The position numbers and the translations under genes were made by a program. The notes beneath the pieces are model-generated. The model had not been told where the DNA came from. It did no database searches and saw only the letters and a list, made by a program, of their open reading frames with translations. From assembly GCA_009801085.1 (NCBI GenBank), contig VNWV01000004.1, forward strand, positions 1,178,001-1,242,000: DNA of 64,000 nucleotides, in the 5' to 3' direction. Below, one piece after another: positions 32,302 to 44,325 of the stretch; within the stretch, counting starts at the first letter, position 1; the number at the start of each line of letters is the position of its first letter. The DNA comes from Lasiodiplodia sp. COLG20 (taxonomy: Eukaryota > Ascomycota > Dothideomycetes > Botryosphaeriales > Botryosphaeriaceae).

Positions 32302-33128
32302 AAAGGGTGTTCGGCACTGCGTGTCCCGGGGACGAGTATCCTTCAGAGAGGTACGAGTATCGGCCCCAGGCGCTTCGGATCATCCAGACTTCCGTATGGA
32401 GATAGCCGAAGCTCTAAATATCTCGTAAAGTGGGTCCTTACGGCGGGTATGAAGTTGGGTCCCCCCGGAATGCAACAATATCGGGGGGAGTTGTATTTCT
32501 TGTCCGAGCGGGCCGGCTCAATATTTCATAAGACAAGATCAACGCTTCAACTGTTTCTCAGTAGCAGACGGCTATGTGCAAAGCCTCTCGGCTAAAGAGC
32601 AATCTCTCGATGTGGAAATTGCAACAGCAGGCAACCTCAGGCATCGAAGACAAGGGCGCAAGCGGGCACATGGTCCCTGCACGTGGCGGGGCAATCTGCC
32701 GTGTAACCAGAAACTGGCTGCTGGAACAGCGCGAATGGCGTGCGGGGCCTTGGAGCTTTTTTAGCAGAGGATCAGCCTTTATTTGCATTAGGCAAACTTG
32801 TCGAATCTATTCTTGGCCCCGGCCCTAGCCGAGGCGATCCAAACGGCCGCTGTGCCGCAGCGGGTGTGACGATGGGGGCCGTGTCCTAGCGAACGTCAGC
32901 TCCGCCTCGCCCAATTAAGGTACCCAACCAACGGCGATATCGACTATGGCACGGTTTGTCGACAGCATGATTGTTGGTATATGTTGCACAGAGTCGCAGT
33001 GCCTCAGTCCGAAACGTATCTCAGCCGCATGGCCCGACATTTTATTGTTTCGTTTGGAATGCGCATGCTTCTCTACTGCCAATTTCCTTCTGTTTCGTAC
33101 TTTTTCCCTTGTTGTACAGAGAGATGAG
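32302..33128. other. Intergenic region
   Basis: About 830 bases. The frame of the next gene is open upstream to 32,946, but that stretch lacks a better signal peptide and may be leader. No other feature seen. Confidence 0.4.
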
Positions 33129-36100
33129 ATGTGGACCAGGTTCTGGCTGCGCGTGCTCTCAGCATCGTTGGTTCTAAAACACCCTCTTACGGAAGCTGCT
33201 TCGTGGCGGAGTGAGTATGCCCTACTTTCTGGTCAGGACGCTGCCGATCGCTGATGATATACAGGACCATTCGCGAACACTTCGGCTGCAACGGGGCCTT
33301 TTACCTGGGCCGGGGAAGCTGCATCGGAAAGTCGAGGTTCCGTGATCTCGTCGGCGAGTGAAGAGGGTGTATATACGAGCGCTCACCCGTTGACACGAGT
33401 CTCGACGAGCCGGTGGCTTTCGCCGAGCGATGCGCCTACGGATTCCTGGATCGGTGCAGCGCAGAACGTGACGGCGGGCTGCTCCAGCCGTGGCGACAGC
33501 GAGCCATGCCTGCCTCTCGCGACCTCTCGACCAATGGGTGGGGCTTCGCCACCAGCCCCCCAGTCTTACTCAGCCACGCCGTCATCCCCAGCGAATGGGA
33601 GCCGCGAGATATTAACAGAAACGGCCGCGCAAGTGGACGGCGCTGCTGCGGCTTCTGCGTCTCCTGCGTTAAGCATAATACCTGCAGATCCCTCTACAAC
33701 TCCTGAGCCGGAAGCAAGCCCGGATTTTTCTGCGGAAGCACTGCAATATTCGCACCCGATACAGCCCCCATCGAGTTGGTCCGCCCGACCTCCAGCCCCG
33801 AGCCAGTCTCCTAATCTCAACGGCTCGCTTCCTGCCTTTGCATTTTCGCCTGTTAACTCCTCAGTCTTCACCACGTTGTCGCCTATCCCAACGGCTTTTC
33901 CACTCGCTTCCTCTGCAGATCCGTCGCCACCTACCACTCCAGGGTCCCTGTCGATTGGAAGCACCGCCACACCTCCACCTTTCGCCTCTGCCAACGTGGT
34001 AAAGAGCGGTGCTGTGGCCACGGGTACGGATGGATCCGAACCTACTTCGAACCTGACCTTCAATTTATCTTCCCCACATGCATCAGCACTGTCCAACAGT
34101 ACCCGGGGCTATGGGGTAGCACCGCCCTTGGCCAAATTCTTTACATCTTTCAGACTTTCTACTATCACGCTCGCTGCCGCAACGGCTTCTTTAATCTCGT
34201 CAAGCATGGCTCTTTCGTTAACTCCAACTTCGGCGGCTGTTACTTCTGCCGGCGCCTCTCATACCGGTTCATTATTTCCTACCGCATCCCAAACGTCTCC
34301 TACATTCTCCCCAGACAGCGCCAGTGTATTCCTCTGTGGAGACCGCGCCTTCAGACCTTCAGAATACACCTGCTACGATGACTCGACACTTTGCCCTGTA
34401 CAGGGGGGTGGTCGTTTTGAGTCTTGCGGAGGTTCCTGCTACGATCCCGGGCTCTACGGCTGCGTGAGTGGTGGGCTCCAGCCCATAGTCGATGGCAAGT
34501 TTCTCGATGGCATGACCCCATCCCACACAATAGCTGTGCCTGTCACGCAATGGCCAAGCAACGTGCCGACCCCGTTGCTTTCGTCAATATCAAGCAGTAG
34601 TCCAACTACTTCACCTACCTCGTCCAGAACATCCTCTACTCTCTCCACCTCAACCAGATCCTCGTCCACTTCCTCAAAAACATCATCCAAGTCCTCGTCT
34701 ACGTCTTCATCCACCTCATCAACCACTTCTTCGACATCCTCCTCCTCTTCCTCCGCTTCTGCTTCCGCATCATCATCCTCAACCGCCGCTCCGACCAAGG
34801 AGGAAGACAACGGCAATGGCCTTTCAACCAACCAGATCGCGGCCATTGCCTCGTCAATCTCAGCAGCCGCTGTCATCTTCATCATGGCCGGATTCTTCCT
34901 CTTCCGGCGACACAAGAGCCAAACGGCGCGCGCCTCGCAGCAAGTGTACCCGGAGCTGGCCTACCTCTACGACCCGCCCGTCCCAGGTTCCGAAAACGGA
35001 TCACGCGGGGCGCTGCCCAGCGGCGCATCTCCGCGAACCCCTGGTGGAGGAGGGTCAGGAGAGCCCGTCGGGCCGTTCGGCGTGGGCGGGCCTGGAAGTG
35101 ATGGGGAGGATGGTGCGACAGGGGCGGCTGGCGGTGCCACGGCGCTAGGCGCGACGCTGCGTGGCGGCGGTGGCAGCCGCAGTAACAGCGACCAGCGTTC
35201 CAGCTCACCCGAAGGCCGGTCGGCCGGCAGCCGGAGCAGCAGCGTCGGCTCCGTCGTGTCGTTCCTCGGACCCGGGGGACGGCCGCCCGTCATGGGCGAG
35301 GGCATGGCGGCCCTGAACGGGTCGAGCTCTGGCTCGTCGAACGCGGCGCTGCTCGCTGCTTCGGCCAGGCGCGACAGGGAGGCAGGCAACGGCAGCCCGC
35401 TCGCACCGGTTCCTTCGAGATCGGACGACGAGAACGCGGCGAATGGGGAGGAGGCACGGCCGTTCCTGACGGCCGCCGGTGCCGTGGCGGCGGGAGGGTC
35501 GTCGGGAGCATCGTCCAGGGACAGGAGCGCGGAAAGGGGAGCGGCGACGCATCAGCGAGACGAGTCGGCGCTGTGGAATGGTGAAGAGATGGACCGCGAG
35601 CTAGGGGAGCGGCTACACGAGCAGCAGGTCGAGGAAGCGCGACAGAGACGCGAGCGGGCGCGCGCCTTCCTGCTGCAGGCCAAGGAGCGTCAGGAGCAGC
35701 GCATCCCGATGCCCAGCCACGCGCCTGCCAATGGGGAGTCGTCAGCGAGCGCTGGCATGACAGCAGCGGCTGGAGCAGCAGCAGTCGGTGGTGCAGCAGC
35801 CCTTGCATCCAGAGGCCAGCAGCGTAACGCCACCAACCCGAAGCTCCAGCACATGCAGTCCCGCGAGCAGCAATGGTGGCAGCAGTCCTCACCATCATCC
35901 CCCACCGCGACCTCTCCCTCCGGCGGCGCCGCCTTCTTCCCTCCCCCGGCCGCAACCCACGCGAACCAGGGTTACTATCCCATCTACCCACCCATCTCCC
36001 CGACCTACCCACGCTCCGGTCCCATCCTGACCTCCCAGCACATCGAGGCCAACCGCCTCGAGCAAGTCCAGCACGCTCGTGCGACCGCCGCCGCCGCCTC

Positions 36101-36719
36101 CTCGCCGCCCACCACCTCCGCCTACCCTACCTTCCACCGCCCGGGCCCCAACTACCCAGCGCCGTCCAACTGGCAGCAGTCCGCCAATGGCAGCTACACC
36201 TACACCAACAACGGCGCGACAGCCGCCGCCGCCGCCGCCGCCGCCTCGGTGAGAGGCCGTCCGTTCTTCCACCAGAACACGTCGTACGTCCCGCCGCACC
36301 GCGCGACCATCGACAACTACTCGTCGCTCAGCAGCCCCAACAACAACAAAGGCTTCGGCCCAATCATCAACACGCCCCGCCGCGGCAGCGCCGGCAGCAT
36401 CCAGAGCGGATCCGTCTACTCGACCATCCTGGAAGAGGAAAATCACCCGCCTCAGCGGCCCCAACAGCAACACCAGCGCAAGCAGAGCCTACAGTCCATC
36501 ATGCGCCAGATGAACTCCCTGGACGAGGAGGACTCCGAGGGCGACGAGGGCCAGGGCTTCCTGCAGGCGCCGCGTCGCGTGCTCAGCGTGCGGAATGGCG
36601 CCGTAACACCGAGTACGGATGGCGAGGAGGATGAGAGGGATGGTGGGGCGAGGAGAAGCGGCGGGAAGAAGGAGGTGAGGTGGGCGAGGGATGATGGTGT
36701 CGAGAGGAATCTGATATAA
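33129..36719 (+). CDS. Mucin-like single-pass membrane protein with CBM52-like module (putative wall sensor), 2 exons
   Basis: Exons 33,129-33,210 and 33,265-36,719 (1178 aa). The short first exon, rebuilt through a GTGAGT...ACAG intron, supplies a weak signal-peptide-like start (MWTRFWLRVLSASLVL). Residues about 28-375 are Ser/Thr/Pro/Ala-rich with many N-glycosylation sites. A Cys-rich module at about 381-426 (FLCGDRAFRPSEYTCYDD, LCPV, CGGSCYDPGLYGC) matches the CBM52 pattern of fungal endo-beta-1,3-glucanases. A poly-Ser/Thr stalk (about 470-530) leads to a transmembrane helix at about 552-576 (AAIASSISAAAVIFIMAGFF) and a basic stop-transfer RRHK. The cytoplasmic tail (about 600 aa) is Gly-, Gln- and Ala-rich and disordered. 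The layout resembles Wsc/Mid2 wall-stress sensors but with a different lectin-like head. The start is uncertain. Confidence 0.75.
34325..34464 (+). other. CBM52-like Cys-rich module coding segment
   Basis: Encodes six or more Cys in the order C-x(12)-C-x(6)-C...C-x(3)-C-x(7)-C with Tyr-Thr-Cys and Leu-Cys-Pro-Val, the recognisable core of CBM52. Seen in the translation; assignment from memory of the family pattern. Confidence 0.6.
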
Positions 36720-39700
36720 GAAGAACTCGAGTCTGCGTGCGAGCGCATGGGGGTTTGATATACTTCGTCGACTGTCTTTTTTTTTTCTATTTGTTGTTTT
36801 TATCACTTAAGGTCGGTATGGGCTGGGCACGCTGAGCATTTGGGAATTGGCTTATGCACCCTTGGTGTTAGGAGGTTCATGGCGGATACCTGGGCATTTT
36901 GGGTGGAGTTTTTCAGTCTTGCTTTCTGGTTTGTACCGTGAGCGGGTAATGTTTTGGAAACGGAAAATATATACCAAGGATGGTAGGAAGGAGTGTATAT
37001 GAGGCCCGGCTTGATGAATGGATGTATGTATGTACACACCCTAATGGCCATGTTCTGAGTCGGGAAAAGTGGTTTTGTAACTTCCGTGCCAATACATAAA
37101 TATCAACCATTAATTTCTTACAATCATACATCTTAGACAGCGTGTTGAACTCTCCTATGAGATGACCAATTTCATTCAGACAGGAATGGTACGTGACTAC
37201 CAACTCCTGCAGACTGCAGGATGCGTATCTGTATGTACGTGGCACTAAATTGAATTCAATAGTCTTGCGCACAAGATGTCTCACGATCATCAGAAGACAT
37301 CTAGCGCGAGTTCAAGTGACCCGTAGGGTTGCAGCATGCATTATCGCACGACACGTGACGTCGTGAATACCACGCGTTCAACGGGTGCCATGGGCATATA
37401 AATAGCTCTCTTGACCATCGAAACAACTACCACATTTGCCGATCGACTTTCCGCATCTTTTAGTAAAAACAAACACAAAACAGGCCCACTCCGGTGTCTG
37501 CGCCGCGTCAAGAAAGACCTCGCATAGCCCTGCATTGAAATCCGAGGAAATTATCCTGCGTCAGCTTCGTCTCCTAAACACGTAGTTAGATAATTTGTAT
37601 TTATTTTCATCGGCATCAGATGTCAGAAGTGCTGCTTTCCATCATCGTGGTTCCAGACGCTCAATACCGAAGCCTTTCGTCACATATTCTTTCTGGCATG
37701 ACCTTTACACAACCTCACCACCCGGCCAAGGCCAGTACGTGAGTTGCTTGATAACTCGTTGAACCAATCTGTTCAAGGTTGAAGATCGGGGCAAATCCAC
37801 ATTATCTGCTACATTTATAACATGGTGTGCCCAAACGTGGAGCGGTCACATAGTAAAAGCGCTTCGCTGTCACGAATGTGACGTAGGATCAATGGATGTC
37901 AAGAATTTGTCTGAAAAAGATACGGCTACCGAGAATAAAACGGGCGTACCATTAACAGCGTCTCGGTATATTTCAAGGTCTGAAATTGTCATTGGCGTCT
38001 ATGGACCAAAAGACAGCCAATGTCGAACCTTTGGTACTTTTGCTTTTTCCTTTTTTGGGGGGGAAGAGAGAGAGGGAGGCTTGAATACTAAAGGACCCTG
38101 TTAGTCTGTCCGAGATACGCTCCAGCGTATCCCATCTATGTTGTGCACTAGCTTGTGGTCGTCTTGCATATTGACTATGCCAGTGTCCAATGCTTTTATG
38201 AATTATTCTTGAAAGATGCTGATGTTCTCCATTTTCACTCCAGCTCATTCCACGTAATGGTATGTATGAGACATACAGCTCCTCTACGTTCGCTCCCCGA
38301 GAGCCAACTCAGCAGAGTGACTGTGTCTTGTCTTGAATGTTGTAGCCCACGCATTGACTCTCATTGAATGAAAGTATAAATGGGGATGTAGGTATAGCTA
38401 TTGCTGTTCGCGGCCGCTCTACCGTTTATGGGAGCAGAAAAGGAAGGTCCATCACGAGGCAAGCAGCGGCGAAAGGCAGACACGCATCACGGTGACAATA
38501 GACAGGTCCACCTGAGTGGTTACGTAATGTTCTCGTGACGCATGCTTAAACTTATTATAAGACTGCTGACGGTCTCACTATAAGGTTTTCCAAAAAAGCA
38601 AAAGAGTCAAGGATCTGAAACATTTGTGGCAACGTACTCGACTTACTACAAAGAGGTACACAAAAAGAAACCGGGCCTTATATGACTGTTCGTAACTCTC
38701 ACTTTAGACGAACGTCACTCGGGAGTCTCACTCCGCGATCTGTGACCCTAGTAGAGAAGTATTGGTCGAAATCGATGACAGTCATCACCCTTTGAGTAAC
38801 TTGCATTCCCGTCAACATTATGTCGATTTGCAACCCCTCAGCACTTTGAGTAAACGAAGAAGTCTATCAAACATATGTACACGAAATCATCTCGGCATCG
38901 TTCCGGTCATACCAAATGAACAAAAGTTCAAGGTTAGAGAGCATCCTGCAAGGGACCGAAAGTGTTTTGTTACTCGTGTGTCCATACAAGAGGCAGGCCG
39001 AAGTCAAAGTCAGAGGCAAAGACGCCGTCGTCCGTCCGTTCCGCTGGAAGGGCTATAAAGGGCACGAAAATAATTCGCGCAACACGCACATGACGAGCGA
39101 TGCAGAGAACCTTGTTTTTCCTCCCTTCCAACAAAGAGCTTGTGATCATACCCAACGGCCTTGGATGGTGTGTAAGTGTCGTCGGGCATGACCGTAACGG
39201 ATGCCCCTCCCCACACCAACGTCTTAAAGGCTCGATCCGTAGAATCGGAATCGATCGAAGACAGAAGCACTGGGACCAGAGGTGTCCGTCCTCATGAACA
39301 AGCCCCGCCACTAAGAAGACGCACCACAGCCCAAGGCATCCATGAGAGCCCATGGGCCGCGCCAGCTCAGCAAACCTTTGTTTTTGTCTTTTCACACCGC
39401 CCCTTTACCTAGCTGGGGAAACGGAGGGTGTCACATGGTCCCCGAGTGCGGACGTCATCACTACCAGCAACCATCGGAGCAGAAACAGAGTTAGTCCCAA
39501 GGTGGAAAAAAAACACAACTGTGAAAAGATCGATTACCATCTAGCCCAATTTTTTGTTTCAACCCCTTCCGATATGCAAAAGTGTGAGCGAAGCCTCCCT
39601 GAGATTCGCGACCTTTTGCAGCGCTTGTACAATCTATCGTTCTTTACCTATTTTGCCTTTCCTTCCATTATCTCCTCTTAAAAGCGGCAGAGCGACGCCT

Positions 39701-40286
39701 GGTTGAAGAGATCGCATCGATAAAAACAAGCAAGATCAAGACGCACACTGCTGTTTTTTTTTTCGATGATTAGACAAAATACGCACCGAACATGAAAACA
39801 ATAACACAGAACAAACGTGAATCATCTCATCTACGTGATACAGGTAACAAGTTCAGAGGGGGAGGAAGATTTACATGATCGAGTGTTGGGAGTTTTTCTT
39901 TCGTTGATGGGGGTTTATGATTTGGGGGGGAATATAACGTGAGTGTGACATACATATGATAGTAAAAAAAGGAGAGGATGAGGGTAATCGAGGAGGTAAC
40001 GGAGGTAGGAGTGTAGGAGGAGGCCGACCGGATCGTGAGATCTTTGTGAGGAAAATGGTGGGAGGTAAAACAACACAAAATCAAAGTCTAATCAGACAAA
40101 TGCCGCCCTTTCCCAGTCTTTCTCTTCTTTCCCGTTCGAGTGCAGTGTTTTTTCTCCGTTTGGTGGGTTGTAATGATGAAGAGAAAACAAGACGCCCGTA
40201 AATATGCAAACACAACGTTTCTGGGGACGAGCAGCAGGTGGAAGGTAAAGAAAAAGGGATTCGGGTTGATACGAAAACGAGCACAA
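36720..40286. other. 3.6-kb gene-poor region
   Basis: No ORF longer than about 140 codons and none with a recognisable domain. Composition is more AT-rich than the genes around it, with homopolymer tracts at about 36,777-36,790 and 39,750-39,765. The right end contains the 3' flank of the minus-strand tail-anchored ORF. I could not recognise a transposon, RNA gene or spliced gene. Confidence 0.45.
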
Positions 40287-40922
40287 TCAACCTGACATCC
40301 AGCTCAGTGCGTAAAGTACGCACATGAGCATGAACAACCCCAGCCCACCACCAACCAATGCTAGCTTCATCCTCCTGCCCCTTACCACCTCCTGCCGCTG
40401 GCGATCCAACTGCAGCAGAAACAGCCTCCGGCTGCCTGCCGAGCTCGAGCGCCTGTGCCCGTAAGGAAAAGCCACGCTCGACCTCCTACTGCTTCCGTCA
40501 CCGCCACCGCTACCAACGTCGTCATGAAAAGAAGAGCGAGGAGAAGAAAAAAAGAGATCCCGAACGGCAACACCGTCCTCTACAATCGTCATTTCCTCGA
40601 ACCCGCTCGATTTCCTGTTGTGTCTTGTAGAGTCGTCACCTTCATCATCAGCATCATCCATAATGCCCATGCTTAGGTCCTTCCAGTCGTCCAAATAGCA
40701 ATCGTCGTTTCCGTCAAAGTCCGGCATTTTGGTGCCGCCAGGCGAAGAAGGCACCGAGGCAGTCAGCGGCGTGTACGCGCCCCTGCTCTTCCTGTCCTCG
40801 TAGTCGTCCCACCAAGAAAGTCGTTTCCGCCCGCTACCCCCACTGCCGGCCATCGCCGGGGGCGAGAACGGTGTCGAGCAAGAGCTAGTCGACACCGAGC
40901 CTCCCGACGGCGCCTTGATCAT
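40287..40922 (-). CDS. Putative tail-anchored membrane protein directly downstream of kinesin
   Basis: A 211-codon reading frame whose first ATG (40,922) lies 10 bases after the kinesin stop codon on the same strand; the frame stays open upstream, overlapping the kinesin terminal exon, to 41,204. The product is acidic and Ser-rich (KRLSWWDDYEDRKSRGAYTP; DDWKDLSMGIMDDADDEGDD). It ends in a basic cluster and a hydrophobic helix (LALVGGGLGLFMLMCVLYAL at about 186-206), the layout of a tail-anchored protein. It could be a separate gene, an alternative kinesin C-terminal exon, or part of a dicistronic transcript. No family recognised. Confidence 0.5.
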   Translation of the reverse strand: MIKAPSGGSVSTSSCSTPFSPPAMAGSGGSGRKRLSWWDDYEDRKSRGAYTPLTASVPSSPGGTKMPDFDGNDDCYLDDWKDLSMGIMDDADDEGDDSTRHNRKSSGFEEMTIVEDGVAVRDLFFSSPRSSFHDDVGSGGGDGSSRRSSVAFPYGHRRSSSAGSRRLFLLQLDRQRQEVVRGRRMKLALVGGGLGLFMLMCVLYALSWMSG

Positions 40923-40932
40923 GGCAGCCGAA

Positions 40933-43900
40933 TTAGGTGCGCTGGTTGAAGAACCACGAGCTGCGCTTCGGCTGCTCAGGACTCGCAATTGAAGCGACGG
41001 GGCCGGCCTCTGCGGCACCGCCGCCGCCGCGCAGAGGCTTGGCGATGCGGGAGCCAAAAGGCAGGCCGGCGCCCCCGGAGAGAGGGCCGCCCAGTCCTCG
41101 GGTGGAGCCGACTTTCGCCGCCTCGAGCCGCTCCTTGACGGCCGTGAGCTGAGCTTCGAACCTGTTGCGCGGGCGCCCCGAACCGGGGCTATAGCGTTAG
41201 TCAAGTGGGTCTTCGTCTATATAGTTACTGCTATAATTTGAATGATACGAGAGACGGGGGTTGTGAAGGGGAGACGACGGTGATGAAGTAGGCGGGGGAT
41301 TAAAGGGAAACAACGGCGGCGGCAAGGACGGGGATGCGAGATGAGTGGCAGATAGGGACGGTGAAGGAGATGAAGTAGGGTTGTTTGCGGTGCGAGAGAT
41401 ATATGTCTTGTAGGAAATAGATTGATCTGCGTGGAAAAAAAGTGGGGAATGGAGGGGAGAGTGCAAATGAGGAAGAAAACTCGGGGTCGAAACGTGCCTG
41501 TGGTTCGCCGCCGTGAGCTTCTCCTGCGAATCCTGCAGCAGGTTCTCGAGGCTTTGGATGCGCTCGTTGCGGGCAATCAGCTTGCGCTCCGCGATGGCCA
41601 CCTCCTTCTTGAGGCTGCTGTTCTGCTCCACCAGCTGGCGCTGCACGACCGTCAGCTGCTCGAGGTTGCGCTCCAGGAACGCCATCTTCTTCTGCTGTGC
41701 CCGGTTGTTGGACGTCCGCAGGACGTTGTTGTACTGCTCGCGTGTCTCGTCGAGCGAGATTTCGAGTTCGACGACCTACCCCGAAATTTACCTATTAGCT
41801 ATAAAGCATTGACTGTTATGCAACTGAGATGATATACCCGTTCACACCGGTTCTGCAGATCCCGCATGAGGCTCTTCTTCATGGCGTCAAACTCAGCAAT
41901 CTGCTGCTGAACCGTCTTGCCGTTGACGGCAGCGACGCCGTTGGCACCGTTCACCCCGGCGCCGCTCTTGAGACGCTGCTCAAGGTCATCCACCTTGGAC
42001 TTGAGATCCTTAACCTCCTCCACCTTGCGGGCGAGGTCCGCCTTAAGCTCGTTAATGAGCTCGGCCTCGCCGTCCTGCCTAGAGGCATATGCGTCCGCAA
42101 GACGCTGCTTGACCTCGGCAACATCCGCCTCGCTAAGGTTGCGCTCGAGCAGGGACTCGTACTCCTGCTGGACATGGTTGAGGCGCTTCTCGAGAGCCTC
42201 ACGGCGCTTCATGTGCTCCTCGTCCAGCTCGCTTCGCTCCGTGACGGAAAGCTCGGCTTGGCGGACGATGCCCTGGGTCTCGAGCAGCTTCTGCTTGAGA
42301 TCGCGGAGAGAGTCGGGCGCGATGATCTCGCCGTTGCCGCTGATCTCGAGAAGGCCATCGACCTGCTCAATGGCCTTGCGGATATTCCTCTCGTTGTCCG
42401 AGAAGATCTCGCCACCGAGGTCGAAGCCGGCCATCATCTGGGCCATGCGCTCGGCCTTCTTCTTCTCCTTCTCGTCGAGGATGGCGCTGGTCTCCTTTGC
42501 GCTCATCTTAGCATCGAGAAGCTGCTGCTTGAGATCGTCGAGTTCGGCAGTGAGCTCTGCGTTGGCTTCCTTCAGACCATCCATGGTGATCTGAGCCTCC
42601 TTGCCCTCGAAGTTGATCTTCTCGACCTGCATCTTCAGCTCGTTGATCTCAGTGTTGAGCTTCTCATTGTCCTTGCTGGTCTTGGTGTCATGGTCCTTGA
42701 GGAAGGACAGCTCCTCCTTGGCCTCGGTGAGGCTCTTCTCTGCCTTGGCGAGATTAGACTCCCTCTCCGCAAGCTGGTCCTGCAGCTCGTTCTCGCGGCG
42801 CAGGAACTCCTCCTTCTCGTCCTTGTCGAGAACAGTAGGCGTGCCAGCACGCTCGAAATCCATCCGAGAGTCCGGTCTCGATGGCGTCTCCGACCTCCTG
42901 TTGGCCACCCGGTCCACGGCCGAAGGAGTTTCTGAACGCTCCTTGGGCGGGGCCTTCTTGGCGGGCTGGACCTCGATGGCGGGCACCCACTTCTCCTCGG
43001 GCACAGGCTGACCTGCACGCCATTGGTTGACTTCGTCGTGCAGGGAGGAGATGTAATTCTCGAACGTGGTGACCTGAGACTGGGCCTTCTTGAGCAGAGC
43101 CTTGAGTTCTGCCGGCGAGAGTTCCGCATTGACCTTGGCCTTGTTCTTGATGGACTTGGCACGCATACCGAAGCGCAGGGTGCTGAGAGTTTCAGCATCG
43201 TTGTAGCTGGAAGGTGAGCAGTTGATGATCAGGGTTGTCCGGGAGTTACCACCAAGAGATTCTTGCAGGATACGGGTGAGCTTCGAGTCACGGTAGGGGA
43301 CGTGGCTGGATTTGCCGTCGGTGAGGGCGTTGATGACCATGCCGAGAGCACTCAAACTCTTGTTGATCTTCTTAGCCTCCTCGAGCGTCTGACCACTGGC
43401 ACCTGTCTTGCCGACCTTCTCGGAACCTGCCAAATCGACCAAGAACAGCTGGCCGCTCTTCGCGGAGCCGGTCTCGACGTTCTTCTGGGTGACGGTGATG
43501 ACGAAGATGGAGTGGGAGCGGGACGACTCGGCATTCATGTTCGTGGACGAGACGGCTCTGGCGTTTCCACCTCTTCTCATGACTTCGTAGACCTCTTGCA
43601 CGCTGGACACGTAGATCTCCAGCAAGCCCTTGACGTAGACGCCCCTGTTCTTCTCCTCGTGCACCGGCAGATTGTCGTTCTGCGGGGCCAGAAGATCACG
43701 AATCCTTTCCATGTAGATCTCCATGTAGCTGACCCTGACGGTGTACTCCATGTTGCCCGGGCTGGTCAGGATGCTCGCGAAAATCTGCTCGACGATACGA
43801 GGTATTATACCCTTGTTGGTGTCGTCGTCGATGTCGGAGCCCATCATGGTGAACGACTTGCCGGCACCGGTCTGACCGTAGGCAAAGACGGTTCCGTTGT

Positions 43901-44325
43901 AGCCATTGAGAATGTCGTCAACGGTCGGTCTGATGGAGTAGTCGAAGATTTCGTGTTGCTTCGAGCCCATGCCAAAGACGCGGTCGAACGTGAAGTCGCC
44001 GGCGGCCTCGGTAGACTGTCGATGCGGCAACGCGTCAGCATTTGTGGAAGGCCGAGCGGTCAAGGGGCTATTGCTCGGCGGCGTACCTTGATGCTACATG
44101 TGTCGTCGGACTGGAAGGAGACGATGGGCTCTCCTCCGCTGGCGATTTCGATTTTGTTCTGCGGGCGAAACCGCGCGACGACTATGGACAGGCATTGTCA
44201 GTGGGAGCAGGGCGGGCTTCGCGGGGTGAGCAGAACGCACCCTTGATCGAGTTGGAGCTGGACGGCGGTCATTAGCACGCGTCCCCTGGATGGACAGATA
44301 GCATTAGGAGGAAAACTTACGCCAT
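40933..44325 (-). CDS. KHC: Conventional kinesin-1 heavy chain, 6 exons
   Basis: Plus-end-directed microtubule motor for organelle and vesicle transport. Exons: 44,325-44,321 (5 nt), 44,257-44,241 (17 nt), 44,181-44,087, 44,015-41,838, 41,775-41,498, 41,161-40,933 (933 aa, the usual fungal length). The start MASNSIKVVARFRPQNK is assembled from two microexons. P-loop GQTGAGKS is at 86-93; switch I region SSRSHS and switch II LVDLAGSEK follow. A long coiled coil ends in the fungal kinesin tail with AERKLIARNERIQSLENLL and the IAK-like autoinhibitory GSRIAKPLRGG. The extreme C-terminus PKRSSWFFNQRT matches fungal kinesin-1. The last intron (336 nt) uses a GC donor (CAG/GCACGT) and is much longer than others in the window. 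Confidence 0.93.

Noticed and set aside
35290..36012. 240-codon minus-strand ORF inside the mucin-like gene
   Set aside because: Arg/Ala/Pro-rich shadow caused by GC-rich low-complexity coding sequence.
38970..39395. 141-codon minus-strand ORF in the gene-poor block
   Set aside because: Overlaps another minus-strand frame of similar length; no domain or splice support.
41829..42935. 368-codon plus-strand ORF over kinesin
   Set aside because: Leu/Glu/Val-rich antisense translation of the kinesin coiled coil; the minus-strand gene is certain.
43263..44246. 327-codon plus-strand ORF over the kinesin motor domain
   Set aside because: Antisense shadow of a highly conserved domain, crossing its introns.
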